A stretch of 64,000 nt of DNA from the NCBI RefSeq assembly GCF_003353055.1, contig NZ_QKWJ01000006.1:155616-219615 (forward strand), written 5' to 3'. This document shows, piece by piece, positions 9,716 through 18,694 of this stretch (position 1 is its first letter; each line of letters starts with the position of its first letter). Under the pieces are notes generated by a model. The model ran no database searches. It was given only the letters and a program-made list of their open reading frames with translations, and was not told where the DNA came from. This stretch comes from Cupriavidus lacunae. Lineage in GTDB: Bacteria; Pseudomonadota; Gammaproteobacteria; Burkholderiales; Burkholderiaceae. A program made the position numbers and the translations under genes.

Positions 9716-9740
9716 CGGACCGGCCGCACTGGCCGGTCCG
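9716..9740 (+). other. Perfect 10-bp hairpin in the leader of the zinc-ribbon gene
   Basis: Arms CGGACCGGCC (9716-9725) and GGCCGGTCCG (9731-9740) pair perfectly around GCACT, 41 nt before the next ATG. With no T tract after it, it is more likely a 5'-UTR structure or an operator than a terminator. Confidence 0.45.
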
Positions 9741-9781
9741 ATGCAAACACACACCGGCAGCACGGGGAAGGAAGGCACATC

Positions 9782-10156
9782 ATGGGCGAGGCAAAACGAC
9801 GGGGTACCCCCGAGGAGCGCGCGGCACAGGCACGCGCAAAGATCGAGGCCTTGCGCCCCGCCCAGCTGGTCTGCGGGCACTGCAAGACCGCGTTCACGCA
9901 ATTTGACGCACTCGACGTGCCGGGCCTGCGCGGCATCGACGCCGTGTTCGGCGGCGAATGCCCCAGCTGCGGCAACGACGTGGTGGTGTTCAAGGGCGCG
10001 CCCGACGCGGTCGCCGAGGCCATGATCGCCTGGGAGAAGATGCTGGGCGCCGATGCGCAGCTTGGCTACCAGTCCAGCGATGGCCGCCACGTGCCGTTCG
10101 AGCCCGAAGGCGCGGGCGGCCCGGCGTCGGACAAGCCCGCCGGCACCATTCACTGA
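9782..10156 (+). CDS. Small zinc-ribbon protein of unknown function
   Basis: 124 residues. It opens with MGEAKRRG, a short motif shared by many small uncharacterised proteobacterial proteins. Two CxxC knuckles (CGHC near residue 31 and CPSC near residue 60) predict a zinc ribbon. The rest is acidic and has no recognisable enzyme motif. AAGGAAGG precedes the ATG by about 9 nt. The downstream diguanylate cyclase converges on it with a 14-nt gap. Function unknown. Confidence 0.75.
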   Translation: MGEAKRRGTPEERAAQARAKIEALRPAQLVCGHCKTAFTQFDALDVPGLRGIDAVFGGECPSCGNDVVVFKGAPDAVAEAMIAWEKMLGADAQLGYQSSDGRHVPFEPEGAGGPASDKPAGTIH

Positions 10157-10170
10157 GCCCCGGCGGCGGC

Positions 10171-12162
10171 TTACCGGGGGCTGAGTTCGCCCGCCAGTTC
10201 CGGCGGGCCGATCTCATAGCGCCCGCGGCCCGCGCCCTTGGCGCGGTATAGCAGCACGTCCGCCAGCCGCATCAGCTCGCGGTCCTGGGCCGGGCCGCCG
10301 TTGTAGAGCGCCACGCCGATGCTGACGTCGACGTCGGCGCGCACGCCTTCGAAGTCGAAGGGGGCGTCCATCGCCTGCAGGATGGCCTGCGCCACGCGGC
10401 GCGCCGCGGCGGGCTGCGCCATGTCTGCCAGCACCACGGCGAACTCGTCGCCGCCCAGCCTGGCCACGGTATCGGTCTCGCGCACGCAGCTGCGCACGCG
10501 CTGCGCGAAGTGCTGCAGCAGCAGGTCGCCCGCGGCGTGGCCATGGATATCGTTGACCGCCTTGAAGCGGTCCATGTCCAGGTACAGCAATGCCATCAGC
10601 GTGCCGTGCTCGCGGCTGCGCGCCATGGCCGCGTGCAGCTGGCCTTCGAAGGCACTGCGGTTCATCAGCTGGGTCAGGTGGTCGGTGCGCGAGATGCGCG
10701 CCAGGCGCTGCGTTTCCAGCTTGCGCTGCGTGATGTCCTGCACATGGATATGCACGCCCACCACCTCGCTGCCGTCAGCGCTCCATTCCGGGCGCAGGCT
10801 GGTCTCCATGCAGTGGTATTCGGGGTCGTTGTCTTCGGTTTCAAAGGTCACCGCCGTGCCCGCCAGCGCGCGCTGCAGGAACGGCTGCACGTGCGCGTAG
10901 CGGGCCTGGCCCAGTATTTCGCTCACGTGCCTGCCGCGCAGCTCCTCCGGCTTCAGGCCGAAGACACGCTCATAGGCCTGGTTGTTGAACACATAGCGTT
11001 GATCGGGGTCGATGAAGGCCAGCAGCGACGGCAGTGTGTCGGTCACGGCGCGCAAGCGCCGTTCGCTGTGGTCCAGGGCCTGGCGGCGCTCGCGCACGTC
11101 GCGCATCAGCTTGATGAAGGCGCGCGTCAGGTCGCCGATCTCGTCGCGCTGCTGGCGCGTCGGCAGCCGCTCGAATGCGGACAGGTCGTTGGCGCTGGCG
11201 TGCACCACCTTGTGCAGGCGCGCCAGCGGCGCCAGCTGGCGCCGCACCGCCAGCCAGATCAGCAGGGCCACTGCCGCCATGGCCACCCCGGCCATGCCCA
11301 GGAAGCGCTGCTGCATCAGGTGCAGCGGTGCATAGGCCTCATGCGCGGGCAACAGCGCCACCAGTTCCCAGCCGGTGCTCGACATCAGGTAGCGGGCGAT
11401 CACTGGCCGCGCCGGCGTGAGGAATTCGAGCGGCGCGGGGCTGTCATCCTCGCCGCAGGTATCGGCTACGGCCAGGGCCGGCTGGCGCGCCTGCGCGGGA
11501 TCGGGATGGCGGATGTAGACCGGCTCGGGGCCGGCCGACACCAGGCAGTAGTAGCCGGTGGTGCCGAGGCGGTTGTGCAGGATCTCGACCAGGAAGTTGG
11601 CGCTGGACAGGTCCAGCCAGCCGCCCACCAGGCCGACGAAGGCCTGGTTCGGCGCCAGCACCGGCACCGCCACCATCACCCCCATCTGGCCGTTGGTGCG
11701 TGAGCGGATGGGTGCAGACACCACGGGCACGAGCGAGCGGGCGGCCTCGCGGAAATAGCTGCGGTCGCCAATGTCCGCCCCGGCGCCGCGGTTGCTGACG
11801 ATATCGCCTTGCATGTCGGCGACCAGCAGCGCGTTGAACGCCGCCGGCACCGGAACCGCTGCGGACAGCGCATCCAGCGCCCGCTCCCTCACCGCGGCGG
11901 CTTGCGCGCCGTGCGCCTGCGCCAGCAGGCCGCTGAGTTGCGCAGCCTGGTGCGACAGCAGCGCGATGCGGTCGTTCATGGCGGTGTCGAGCTGGCTGGC
12001 GGTCAGCTTGACGACGGAGTCCTGCTGGACCTGCAGCGCATCGTGCAGGTCGCGGTGTGCATCGTACAGGGCGGTCAGCACGATGCCGGTGCCGAACACC
12101 GCGGCCAGCACGGTGGTGATGATCGCAATGCGCGCTTTCAGCGTGGGTGTGTAGACGGGCAT
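10171..12162 (-). CDS. Membrane diguanylate cyclase: dCache-like sensor, HAMP-like linker, PAS, GGDEF
   Basis: 663 residues from the start MPVYTPTLKARIAI, which places the first membrane segment at the N terminus; a longer ORF begins at 12363. A periplasmic region of about 260 residues (dCache-like) lies between two membrane helices, the second near MAGVAMAAVALLIWLAV. Then come a HAMP-like stretch, a PAS domain (LRAVTDTLPSLLAFIDPDQ) and a GGDEF domain with intact RLGGDEFAVV. RETD five residues before GGDEF matches the RxxD product-inhibition site. It should make c-di-GMP from GTP in response to an external ligand. It is transcribed away from the GGDEF-EAL gene next door. Confidence 0.92.
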   Translation of the reverse strand: MPVYTPTLKARIAIITTVLAAVFGTGIVLTALYDAHRDLHDALQVQQDSVVKLTASQLDTAMNDRIALLSHQAAQLSGLLAQAHGAQAAAVRERALDALSAAVPVPAAFNALLVADMQGDIVSNRGAGADIGDRSYFREAARSLVPVVSAPIRSRTNGQMGVMVAVPVLAPNQAFVGLVGGWLDLSSANFLVEILHNRLGTTGYYCLVSAGPEPVYIRHPDPAQARQPALAVADTCGEDDSPAPLEFLTPARPVIARYLMSSTGWELVALLPAHEAYAPLHLMQQRFLGMAGVAMAAVALLIWLAVRRQLAPLARLHKVVHASANDLSAFERLPTRQQRDEIGDLTRAFIKLMRDVRERRQALDHSERRLRAVTDTLPSLLAFIDPDQRYVFNNQAYERVFGLKPEELRGRHVSEILGQARYAHVQPFLQRALAGTAVTFETEDNDPEYHCMETSLRPEWSADGSEVVGVHIHVQDITQRKLETQRLARISRTDHLTQLMNRSAFEGQLHAAMARSREHGTLMALLYLDMDRFKAVNDIHGHAAGDLLLQHFAQRVRSCVRETDTVARLGGDEFAVVLADMAQPAAARRVAQAILQAMDAPFDFEGVRADVDVSIGVALYNGGPAQDRELMRLADVLLYRAKGAGRGRYEIGPPELAGELSPR

Positions 12163-12393
12163 GTGGGGCGCAGTTGCGCTGGTGGCGCGGACTGTCGCGT
12201 ACTTGGAGGGGGGCGTCTCGGGTGCAACCCTACCATATGCCGCCATGGCGGGGCATGCGGTCTTCCCCCCGAACGGGTTCAACCCTTGGGCGGGGGTGTG
12301 CGGGCTGCCTGTGCCACGGTATAGTCCCCCGTTAATGCGAAGGCACGTCCACGCAGTCGGCAAGCCCCTGCTGCATGCCGGAACCGATCCAAC

Positions 12394-15300
12394 ATGAGAC
12401 TGACTTCGCTTCCCCCTGCCTTGTTGTCATTGCTGGTCGCGGCCGGCGGCGCGCTGTTGACGGCAGGGGCATGGCTGCAGGCCGAGCGGCTCGAGCGCCG
12501 CGAGGCGCAGCAGCATTTCGACGCCCTGCTGGGACAAGCCGGCAGCGCGCTGCGCGAGCGCATGCTGGAGAACGAACGGCTGCTGCGCGGCGTGGCCGCG
12601 GTGATGACGGCCAACCCCGGCACCTCGCGCGCGCAGTGGCGCAACTATCTCTATACCGCCCAGCTCGACGACCTGCCGGCCGGCACCCAGTCCATCGGCT
12701 ACGCTCCGCTCACACCGCAGCACCAGGCCGCGCGGCTGGTGCAGGCCGCCCGCGCCGACGGCCTTGCCGATTACGGCATCCATCCCGGCGGCACGCGCGA
12801 CGTGTACGCGCCCATCCTCTATATCGATCCGCTGGACGGGCGCAATACCCGCGCCGCCGGCTTCGACATGCTGTCCGATCCGACCCGCCGGGCCGCGCTG
12901 GAAGCCGCCCGCGACAGCGGTGAGCCGCGCCTCACCGCCGGCCTGGACCTGGTCCGCGACGCCGAGTTGGCGCAGCGCCAGCGCGGCGCGCTGGTCTTCC
13001 TGCCGGTCTATGGCGGCGGCGCCGCCGTCAGCACGGTGGCGCAGCGGCGCCAGGCCGTGCTCGGCTACGTCTACCTGTCGCTGCGGCTGGGCGACCTGCT
13101 GCGCGCCGTCGGTGCCCCGGCGGCGAACGAACTGGAATTGTCGCTGTATGAGGGCAGCCCCGCCGCCCTCGGCGCGCTGCTGTCTGGCGGTCCCACCGAG
13201 GGCGAACGCCGCGAAGACGGCAGGGCGCCGTTGCTGCAGGGCGATCGTCAGGTCCAGTATGGCGGGGGCAACTGGACGCTGCGCGCCGCCACCCGTCCTG
13301 CCTTCGAAGCCGCGCATGGCGCGCGGCAGCGATATCAGGTACTGGCCGCGGGCGCGCTGGCGACGCTGTTGCTGGCATGGCTCATCCATGCGCTGGCACG
13401 CCAGGGCCGCGCCGCGCGCCAGCGCGAAGCGCAGGCCGTGCATGCCTGGGAAGATGACAGCGCCATGCTGCAGGCGTGCCTGGCGCAGTCGGCCGACGGC
13501 TTCCTCATGACCGATGCGCAGGGCGTAGTGGTGCGCGCGAGCGAGCGGGCCGGGCAACTGTTCGGCACCGATGCGCAGCGTCTGGCCGGCCGCAGCCTGG
13601 ACACCCTGGTTCCCGGCGCGACCGGTGTTACCGGCGTTACCGGTGTCGTTCCCGGCGATGCCGCGGCGCGGCCCGAGGTCCATCGCGAACTGGCAGGCGT
13701 GCGCGCTGACGGTAGCCGCTTCGCGCTGCGCGCCAGCGCGGCCCGCCTGCCCGCCGCCGAAGGCGGCGCGCCGCACTGGCTGTGGTCGATCACGGACCTG
13801 GAGCCCGAGCGGCGCGCGCAGGCATCCGCCGCGGTGCAGGCCGCGCGCTATGCCGGGCTGCTCGACCACGCTGCCTTCTGCGTCATCACCTTCGACCAGA
13901 ACGGACTCATCACTGGCATCAACGCCGCCGGCCAGCGCATGCTCTGGTACACCAGCGCGGAACTGGTCGGCCACATGAACATGACCGGCCTGCATGTTGC
14001 CGCCGAACTGGCCGAGCATGCGCGTGCCCTCAGCGCCGAGCTGGGCGCGACGGTGCCGTCCGGGCTGCCGGCGCTGCTGGCCAAGGCGCGGCTGGGGCTC
14101 ACCGACGAGCGCGAATGGACCTGGGTGCGCAAGGGCGGCTCGCGCATGCCGGTGCAGCTCGCGGTGTTCGCCTTGCCCGCCCCCGCCCCCGAGGTACCGC
14201 CGGCCAGGCCTTCGGACCATGCCGAGCCTGGCTTGCCCACGCTTGGCTACCAGGCCATTGGCTACGACCTGACCGAGCGCCGCCGCGTGGACGAGTACAT
14301 CCGCCACCTGGCGCTGCACGACCCGCTGACCGGCCTGCCCAACCGCGCCGAACTGAGCGAACGCGCCCAGGCGCTGCTGCTGCACGCGCGCAGCCACGGC
14401 GAGCGCGTGGCGTTGCTGCTGCTCGACCTGGACCACTTCAAGCACATCAACGATTCGCTCGGCCATCCGGTGGGCGACGACGTGCTGCGCACCATGGCCG
14501 ACCGCATCAAGGGCACGGTACGCCAGGGCGATCTGGTGGCGCGCATGGGCGGCGATGAGTTCGGCGTGGTGCTGGGTGGCCTGCGCTATGACAGCGAGGC
14601 CGAGCTGATCGCCGCCAAGATCCAGGCGCGCGTCAATGAAGAACTGCAGGCCGGCGGCCAGCGCCTGCGCGTGACGCCGTCGATCGGCATGGCGATCTTC
14701 CCCGACGACGGCGACACGCTGACCGAGCTGCTCAAGTCCGCCGACTCGGCCGTCTATGCGGCCAAGCAGGGCGGACGCGCGCAACTGAGCCGCTTTGCCA
14801 GCGAAATGGCCGAGGCCTCGCTGGCGCGCTTCACCATTGAAGGGCTGCTCCGGCGCGCGCTGGCCGGCAACGAGTTCCGACTGCGCTACCAGCCCATCGT
14901 CGAGACCGCCACGCTGACCATTCCCGGCGTCGAGGCGCTGATCACCTGGGAGACTCCGGAACGCGGCGTCATGCACCCGGCTGAGTTCATTCCCATTGCC
15001 GAGCAGAGCGGCCTGGTCGCGCCGCTGGGCGAATGGACGCTGGCCACCGCCTGCCGCGAGATCCAGGCCTTGCGCCAGGAACTGGGCCGCGAGATCGAGG
15101 TGGCGGTCAATGTCTCGCCGCTGCAGCTGCGCCAGGCCAACTTCCCCGACACCGTGGCGCGCTGCCTGCAGCAGGCCGGCCTGCCGCCGCAGGGGCTGGT
15201 GATCGAGGTCACCGAGGGCATCCTGGTCGATGGCGGCGAGACCACCATCGAGACCTTCCGCCGCCTGCGCGAGCTTGGCGTGGGGCTGTCGATCGACGAC

Positions 15301-15642
15301 TTCGGCACCGGCTACTCCGGGCTCAACTACCTGACCCGGCTGCCGATCAGCCGGCTCAAGATCGACAAGTCCTTCGTCGACGACGTGGCCACCCCCGGCC
15401 ACGACCAGGCGGTGGCCGCGGCGATCATCGCGCTTGGCCACCAACTGCACCTCAAGGTGATTGCCGAGGGGGTGGAAACGGCGGCGCAGTTCGAATTCCT
15501 GCGGGCGCAGGGGTGCGACGGGCTGCAGGGGTTCCTGTTCAGCCAGGCGGTGCCGCAGCAGGCGTTGCGGGCGCTGCTGGCGAAAGGGCTGGACGTGCCG
15601 GTGCCCATCTCTGCCGGCGTGCCGGGGCAGCACGCGTCCTAG
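12394..15642 (+). CDS. CHASE-PAS-PAS-GGDEF-EAL membrane protein
   Basis: 1082 residues: N-terminal membrane anchor, CHASE-type periplasmic sensor (about 60-300; GYAPLTPQH, GIHPGGTRDVYAPILYI), a second membrane helix near 320, PAS segments, GGDEF (RMGGDEFGVV, with RQGD as I-site) and EAL. Both catalytic motifs look intact: the EAL domain has VEALITWE, VNVSPLQL, IDDFGTGYSG, LKIDKSFV and AEGVET. It could therefore synthesise or degrade c-di-GMP; in many such hybrids one activity dominates. A short VTG-VTG-VTG repeat lies in the first PAS linker (13620-13650). The 231-nt gap to the divergent cyclase is shared. Confidence 0.92.
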   Translation: MRLTSLPPALLSLLVAAGGALLTAGAWLQAERLERREAQQHFDALLGQAGSALRERMLENERLLRGVAAVMTANPGTSRAQWRNYLYTAQLDDLPAGTQSIGYAPLTPQHQAARLVQAARADGLADYGIHPGGTRDVYAPILYIDPLDGRNTRAAGFDMLSDPTRRAALEAARDSGEPRLTAGLDLVRDAELAQRQRGALVFLPVYGGGAAVSTVAQRRQAVLGYVYLSLRLGDLLRAVGAPAANELELSLYEGSPAALGALLSGGPTEGERREDGRAPLLQGDRQVQYGGGNWTLRAATRPAFEAAHGARQRYQVLAAGALATLLLAWLIHALARQGRAARQREAQAVHAWEDDSAMLQACLAQSADGFLMTDAQGVVVRASERAGQLFGTDAQRLAGRSLDTLVPGATGVTGVTGVVPGDAAARPEVHRELAGVRADGSRFALRASAARLPAAEGGAPHWLWSITDLEPERRAQASAAVQAARYAGLLDHAAFCVITFDQNGLITGINAAGQRMLWYTSAELVGHMNMTGLHVAAELAEHARALSAELGATVPSGLPALLAKARLGLTDEREWTWVRKGGSRMPVQLAVFALPAPAPEVPPARPSDHAEPGLPTLGYQAIGYDLTERRRVDEYIRHLALHDPLTGLPNRAELSERAQALLLHARSHGERVALLLLDLDHFKHINDSLGHPVGDDVLRTMADRIKGTVRQGDLVARMGGDEFGVVLGGLRYDSEAELIAAKIQARVNEELQAGGQRLRVTPSIGMAIFPDDGDTLTELLKSADSAVYAAKQGGRAQLSRFASEMAEASLARFTIEGLLRRALAGNEFRLRYQPIVETATLTIPGVEALITWETPERGVMHPAEFIPIAEQSGLVAPLGEWTLATACREIQALRQELGREIEVAVNVSPLQLRQANFPDTVARCLQQAGLPPQGLVIEVTEGILVDGGETTIETFRRLRELGVGLSIDDFGTGYSGLNYLTRLPISRLKIDKSFVDDVATPGHDQAVAAAIIALGHQLHLKVIAEGVETAAQFEFLRAQGCDGLQGFLFSQAVPQQALRALLAKGLDVPVPISAGVPGQHAS

Positions 15643-15804
15643 GCGCCCAAGGGCACGATCCATAACTTGCCGGCATTCCCATGCCGGCGTCCGATCCCAA
15701 ATCCCCCGATACCCCCATCGAAATACTTTGCCGATCTGCCACACGGCTGGCATCTGCACTGCCTATGCTGCGACCGATTCGATTGAGATTGCGGAGATTC
15801 GGTG

Positions 15805-16908
15805 ATGCAGGCAGGCAAGTCCGGGGAGGGCAGGGCATTCCTGGCCGTGGAGCAGGTCAGCAAGCGCTTTGGCGGCGCTGGCGGCTTCGTGGCGCTGGAC
15901 GGCGTGTCGCTGTCGGTCGGGCAGGGCGAGCTGCTGTGCCTGCTGGGTCCCTCAGGGTGCGGCAAGACCACATTGCTGCGCATCATCGCGGGGCTTGAGC
16001 GCGAGGACACCGGTCGCATCCACGTCGGTGCGCGTGAGCTGACTGGCTTGCCGCCGCAGGCGCGCGACTACGGCATCCTGTTCCAGTCCTACGCGCTGTT
16101 TCCCAACCTGACCGTGGCGCAGAACGTGGCCTATGGCCTGCACGGGCGCGGCATGGGCCGCACGCACCGCGACGCGCGCGTGGCCGAGATGCTTGACCTG
16201 GTCGGCCTGGCCGGCAGCGAGCGCAAGTTCCCGGGCCAGCTCTCCGGTGGCCAGCAGCAGCGCGTGGCAATGGCTCGTGCGCTGGCGCCGGCGCCTTCGC
16301 TGCTGCTGCTCGATGAGCCGATGTCGGCACTCGACGCGCGCGTGCGTGAACACCTTCGGCTGGAACTGCGCCAGCTACAGCGCCGCCTGAATATCACCAC
16401 GGTGATGGTCACGCACGACCAGGAAGAGGCCATGACCATGGCCGACCGCATCGCCGTGATGGACGGCGGGCGCATCGTGCAGGCCGGCACCCCCGCCGAG
16501 ATCTATGAGCAGCCGGCGTCGGCCTTTGTCGCTGGTTTTGTCGGGCAGGCCAACTGGCTGCCGGGGCGCAGCGTGCAGGCCGGGCGTTTCACCGTTGGCG
16601 AGGGCAGCGAGGCCGTCGATTTCCTGGTCGGCTCGCCGCAGCCGTCGGCATCCGCCGGCCGGCTGTGCTGCCGCCCGGAAGCCGTGCGGCTGGACCCGGA
16701 TCCCGCCGAGCCCAACCGCCTGCTGGCGCGCGTGGTCGACCAGACCTACCTGGGCAACCGCTACCGGCTGGCGCTGGAAGCTGACCGCCTGCCGGGGCTG
16801 ACCCTGTTTGCCGACGTGGCGCGCGAGGCGCGGCACCGGCTGCCCGATGCGGGCGGCCACAAGTTCTGGATTGCGCTGCCGGCGCAGGCGCTGCGGGTGT
16901 TTGCATGA
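15805..16908 (+). CDS. ABC transporter ATPase, AEP/iron/polyamine type
   Basis: 367 residues. Walker A GPSGCGKTT, Q-loop FQSYALFP, signature LSGGQQQR, Walker B LLLLDEP and the H-loop VMVTHDQEEAM are all intact, followed by a TOBE-like C-terminal domain (about 285-367). The overall pattern matches ATPases of putative 2-aminoethylphosphonate importers (PhnT-like) and FbpC/PotA. A GTG three bases earlier (15802) is an alternative start; GGAG lies upstream of both. The stop overlaps the permease start (ATGA), so the genes are translationally coupled. Confidence 0.9.
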   Translation: MQAGKSGEGRAFLAVEQVSKRFGGAGGFVALDGVSLSVGQGELLCLLGPSGCGKTTLLRIIAGLEREDTGRIHVGARELTGLPPQARDYGILFQSYALFPNLTVAQNVAYGLHGRGMGRTHRDARVAEMLDLVGLAGSERKFPGQLSGGQQQRVAMARALAPAPSLLLLDEPMSALDARVREHLRLELRQLQRRLNITTVMVTHDQEEAMTMADRIAVMDGGRIVQAGTPAEIYEQPASAFVAGFVGQANWLPGRSVQAGRFTVGEGSEAVDFLVGSPQPSASAGRLCCRPEAVRLDPDPAEPNRLLARVVDQTYLGNRYRLALEADRLPGLTLFADVAREARHRLPDAGGHKFWIALPAQALRVFA

Positions 16909-18632
16909 TGCGCGCGGCCACTGTCGTCCTGCCCGGGGATACGCAAGCCGCATCGCTGCGCGGCACCGGCCTGGCCTCGCGGCTGGCGCACGGCGCCCCC
17001 GCCGCGATGAAGTGGATCTGGCTGGCGGCGCTGGCCGTGGGCTTGCTGCTGCCGCTGCTGGCGCTGTTCCGCCAGGCCTGGTTCGATGCCGCGGGCCAGT
17101 GGGCGCTGGGCGCGCGCATGGCGGCGCTGGTGGCAAGCCCCAATTTCCTGCCGATGCTCGGCCGCAGCATGGCAGTGTCGCTGGCGGTGGTGGCGCTGGT
17201 GGTGCCGCTGGCGTTCGGCTTTGCCTATGCGCTGCAGCGCTCCTGCATCGCGCTGCGGCCGCTGTGGCGCGGCGTCGCGCTGCTGCCGCTGTTCGCGCCG
17301 TCGCTGCTGCCGGCGATCGCACTGGTCTACCTGTTCGGCAACCAGGGCATCTTCCGCGGCGCCTTCGGGCAGGGCGGCATCTATGGCTTCTGGGGCATCG
17401 TGCTGGGCGAGGCCTTCTACACCTTCCCGCATGCGCTGATGGTGCTGGTGGCGACGCTGTCGCTGGCTGACGCGCGTCTCTATGAAGCGGCGCGCGCGAT
17501 GGGCGCCAGCCCGTGGCGCACCTTCCGCACGGTCACACTGCCGGGCGCGCGTCAGGGGTTGTTTGCCGCGGGCTGCCTGGTGCTGACGCTGGTGGTCACT
17601 GACTTCGGCGTACCCAAGGTGGTGGGCGGCGGCTATCCGGTGCTGGCGCTCGAAGCGTACAAGGCAGTGGTCGGGCAGCAGCAGTTCGACCGCGGCGCGC
17701 TGATCGGCATGCTGCTGCTGGCGCCGGCACTGCTGACCTTTGCCGTGGACATGGCGCTGCAGCGTCGCCAGCGCACGCAGATGGGCAGCCGCGCGCAGGT
17801 GTATGTGCCGGCGCCCGAGCGAGGCCGGGACAGCGCGTGCCTGCTGCTGGTGCTGCTGGTCAGCACCGCGCTGCTGGCGGTGATCGCCACCGCGGTGGGC
17901 GCATCGCTGGTCAAGCTGTGGCCGTACAACCTTGGCCTGACGCTGGCGCATTACGACTTCGACAACATGGACGGCGGCGGCTGGCTGGCCTACCGCAACA
18001 GCCTGAAGCTGTCGGTGCTGACCGCGCTGGCGGGCGCCGCGGCGATCTTCCTGGGTGCCTGGCTGACGCTGCGCACGCGCGGCCCGGCCTGGCTGCACGG
18101 CGTGCTGCGCGCGGGTTTCCTGCTGCCGATGGCGGTGCCGGGGCTGGTGCTGGGCCTGGGCTATGTGTTCTTCTTCAACGCGCCCGGCAATCCGCTGCAC
18201 GCGCTGTACGGGACCATGGCGCTGCTGGTGCTTTGCAACGTGGCGCACTGCTACACCACCGGCCACCTGACCGCGGCCGCGGCGCTGCGCCAGCTCGACA
18301 ACGAGTTCGAGGCCGCCGCGCTGTCGCTTGGGGTGGCGCCGCTGGTGACGTGCTGGCGCGTGACGGTGCCGGTGTGCCTGCCGGCGCTGCTCGATATCTT
18401 CCGCTACCTCTTCGTGTCGTCGATGACCACGGTCTCGGCGGTGATCTTCCTGTACAGCCCCGACACCGTGCTGGCCGCGATCTCGGTGCTGAACATGGAC
18501 GACGCCGGCGACACCGCGCCCGCCGCCGCGATGTCGACGCTGATCTTGCTGACCTCGGTGCTGGCGGCCTTGCTGCTGCACGCGGTCTCGGCCGGCTGGC
18601 TGCGCCGCGCGCAGCGCTGGCGCACTGGCTGA
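16905..18632 (+). CDS. ABC transporter permease with two fused MetI-type domains
   Basis: 575 residues, about twice the usual permease length, with about 12 membrane helices. Two permease EAA-type loops are visible, one around LYEAARAMGASPWRTFRTV and the other around EFEAAALSLGVAPL, so both membrane halves sit in one polypeptide. This arrangement is typical of FbpB/AfuB-like and 2-aminoethylphosphonate (PhnU/V-fusion) systems. It starts inside the stop of the ATPase gene, with the substrate-binding protein gene 62 nt downstream. Confidence 0.9.
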   Translation: MMRAATVVLPGDTQAASLRGTGLASRLAHGAPAAMKWIWLAALAVGLLLPLLALFRQAWFDAAGQWALGARMAALVASPNFLPMLGRSMAVSLAVVALVVPLAFGFAYALQRSCIALRPLWRGVALLPLFAPSLLPAIALVYLFGNQGIFRGAFGQGGIYGFWGIVLGEAFYTFPHALMVLVATLSLADARLYEAARAMGASPWRTFRTVTLPGARQGLFAAGCLVLTLVVTDFGVPKVVGGGYPVLALEAYKAVVGQQQFDRGALIGMLLLAPALLTFAVDMALQRRQRTQMGSRAQVYVPAPERGRDSACLLLVLLVSTALLAVIATAVGASLVKLWPYNLGLTLAHYDFDNMDGGGWLAYRNSLKLSVLTALAGAAAIFLGAWLTLRTRGPAWLHGVLRAGFLLPMAVPGLVLGLGYVFFFNAPGNPLHALYGTMALLVLCNVAHCYTTGHLTAAAALRQLDNEFEAAALSLGVAPLVTCWRVTVPVCLPALLDIFRYLFVSSMTTVSAVIFLYSPDTVLAAISVLNMDDAGDTAPAAAMSTLILLTSVLAALLLHAVSAGWLRRAQRWRTG

Positions 18633-18694
18633 CATTTTCCCGCTTCGCCGTACCCCTGCATTCCGGAACACCGACCGTACCCAAAGGAGAAACC

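Noticed and set aside
12427..15759. 1110-residue minus-strand ORF opposite the GGDEF-EAL gene
   Set aside because: Its sequence is Gln/His/Arg/Gly-rich low complexity, typical of the antisense of a GC3-biased gene; the plus-strand protein has clear domains.
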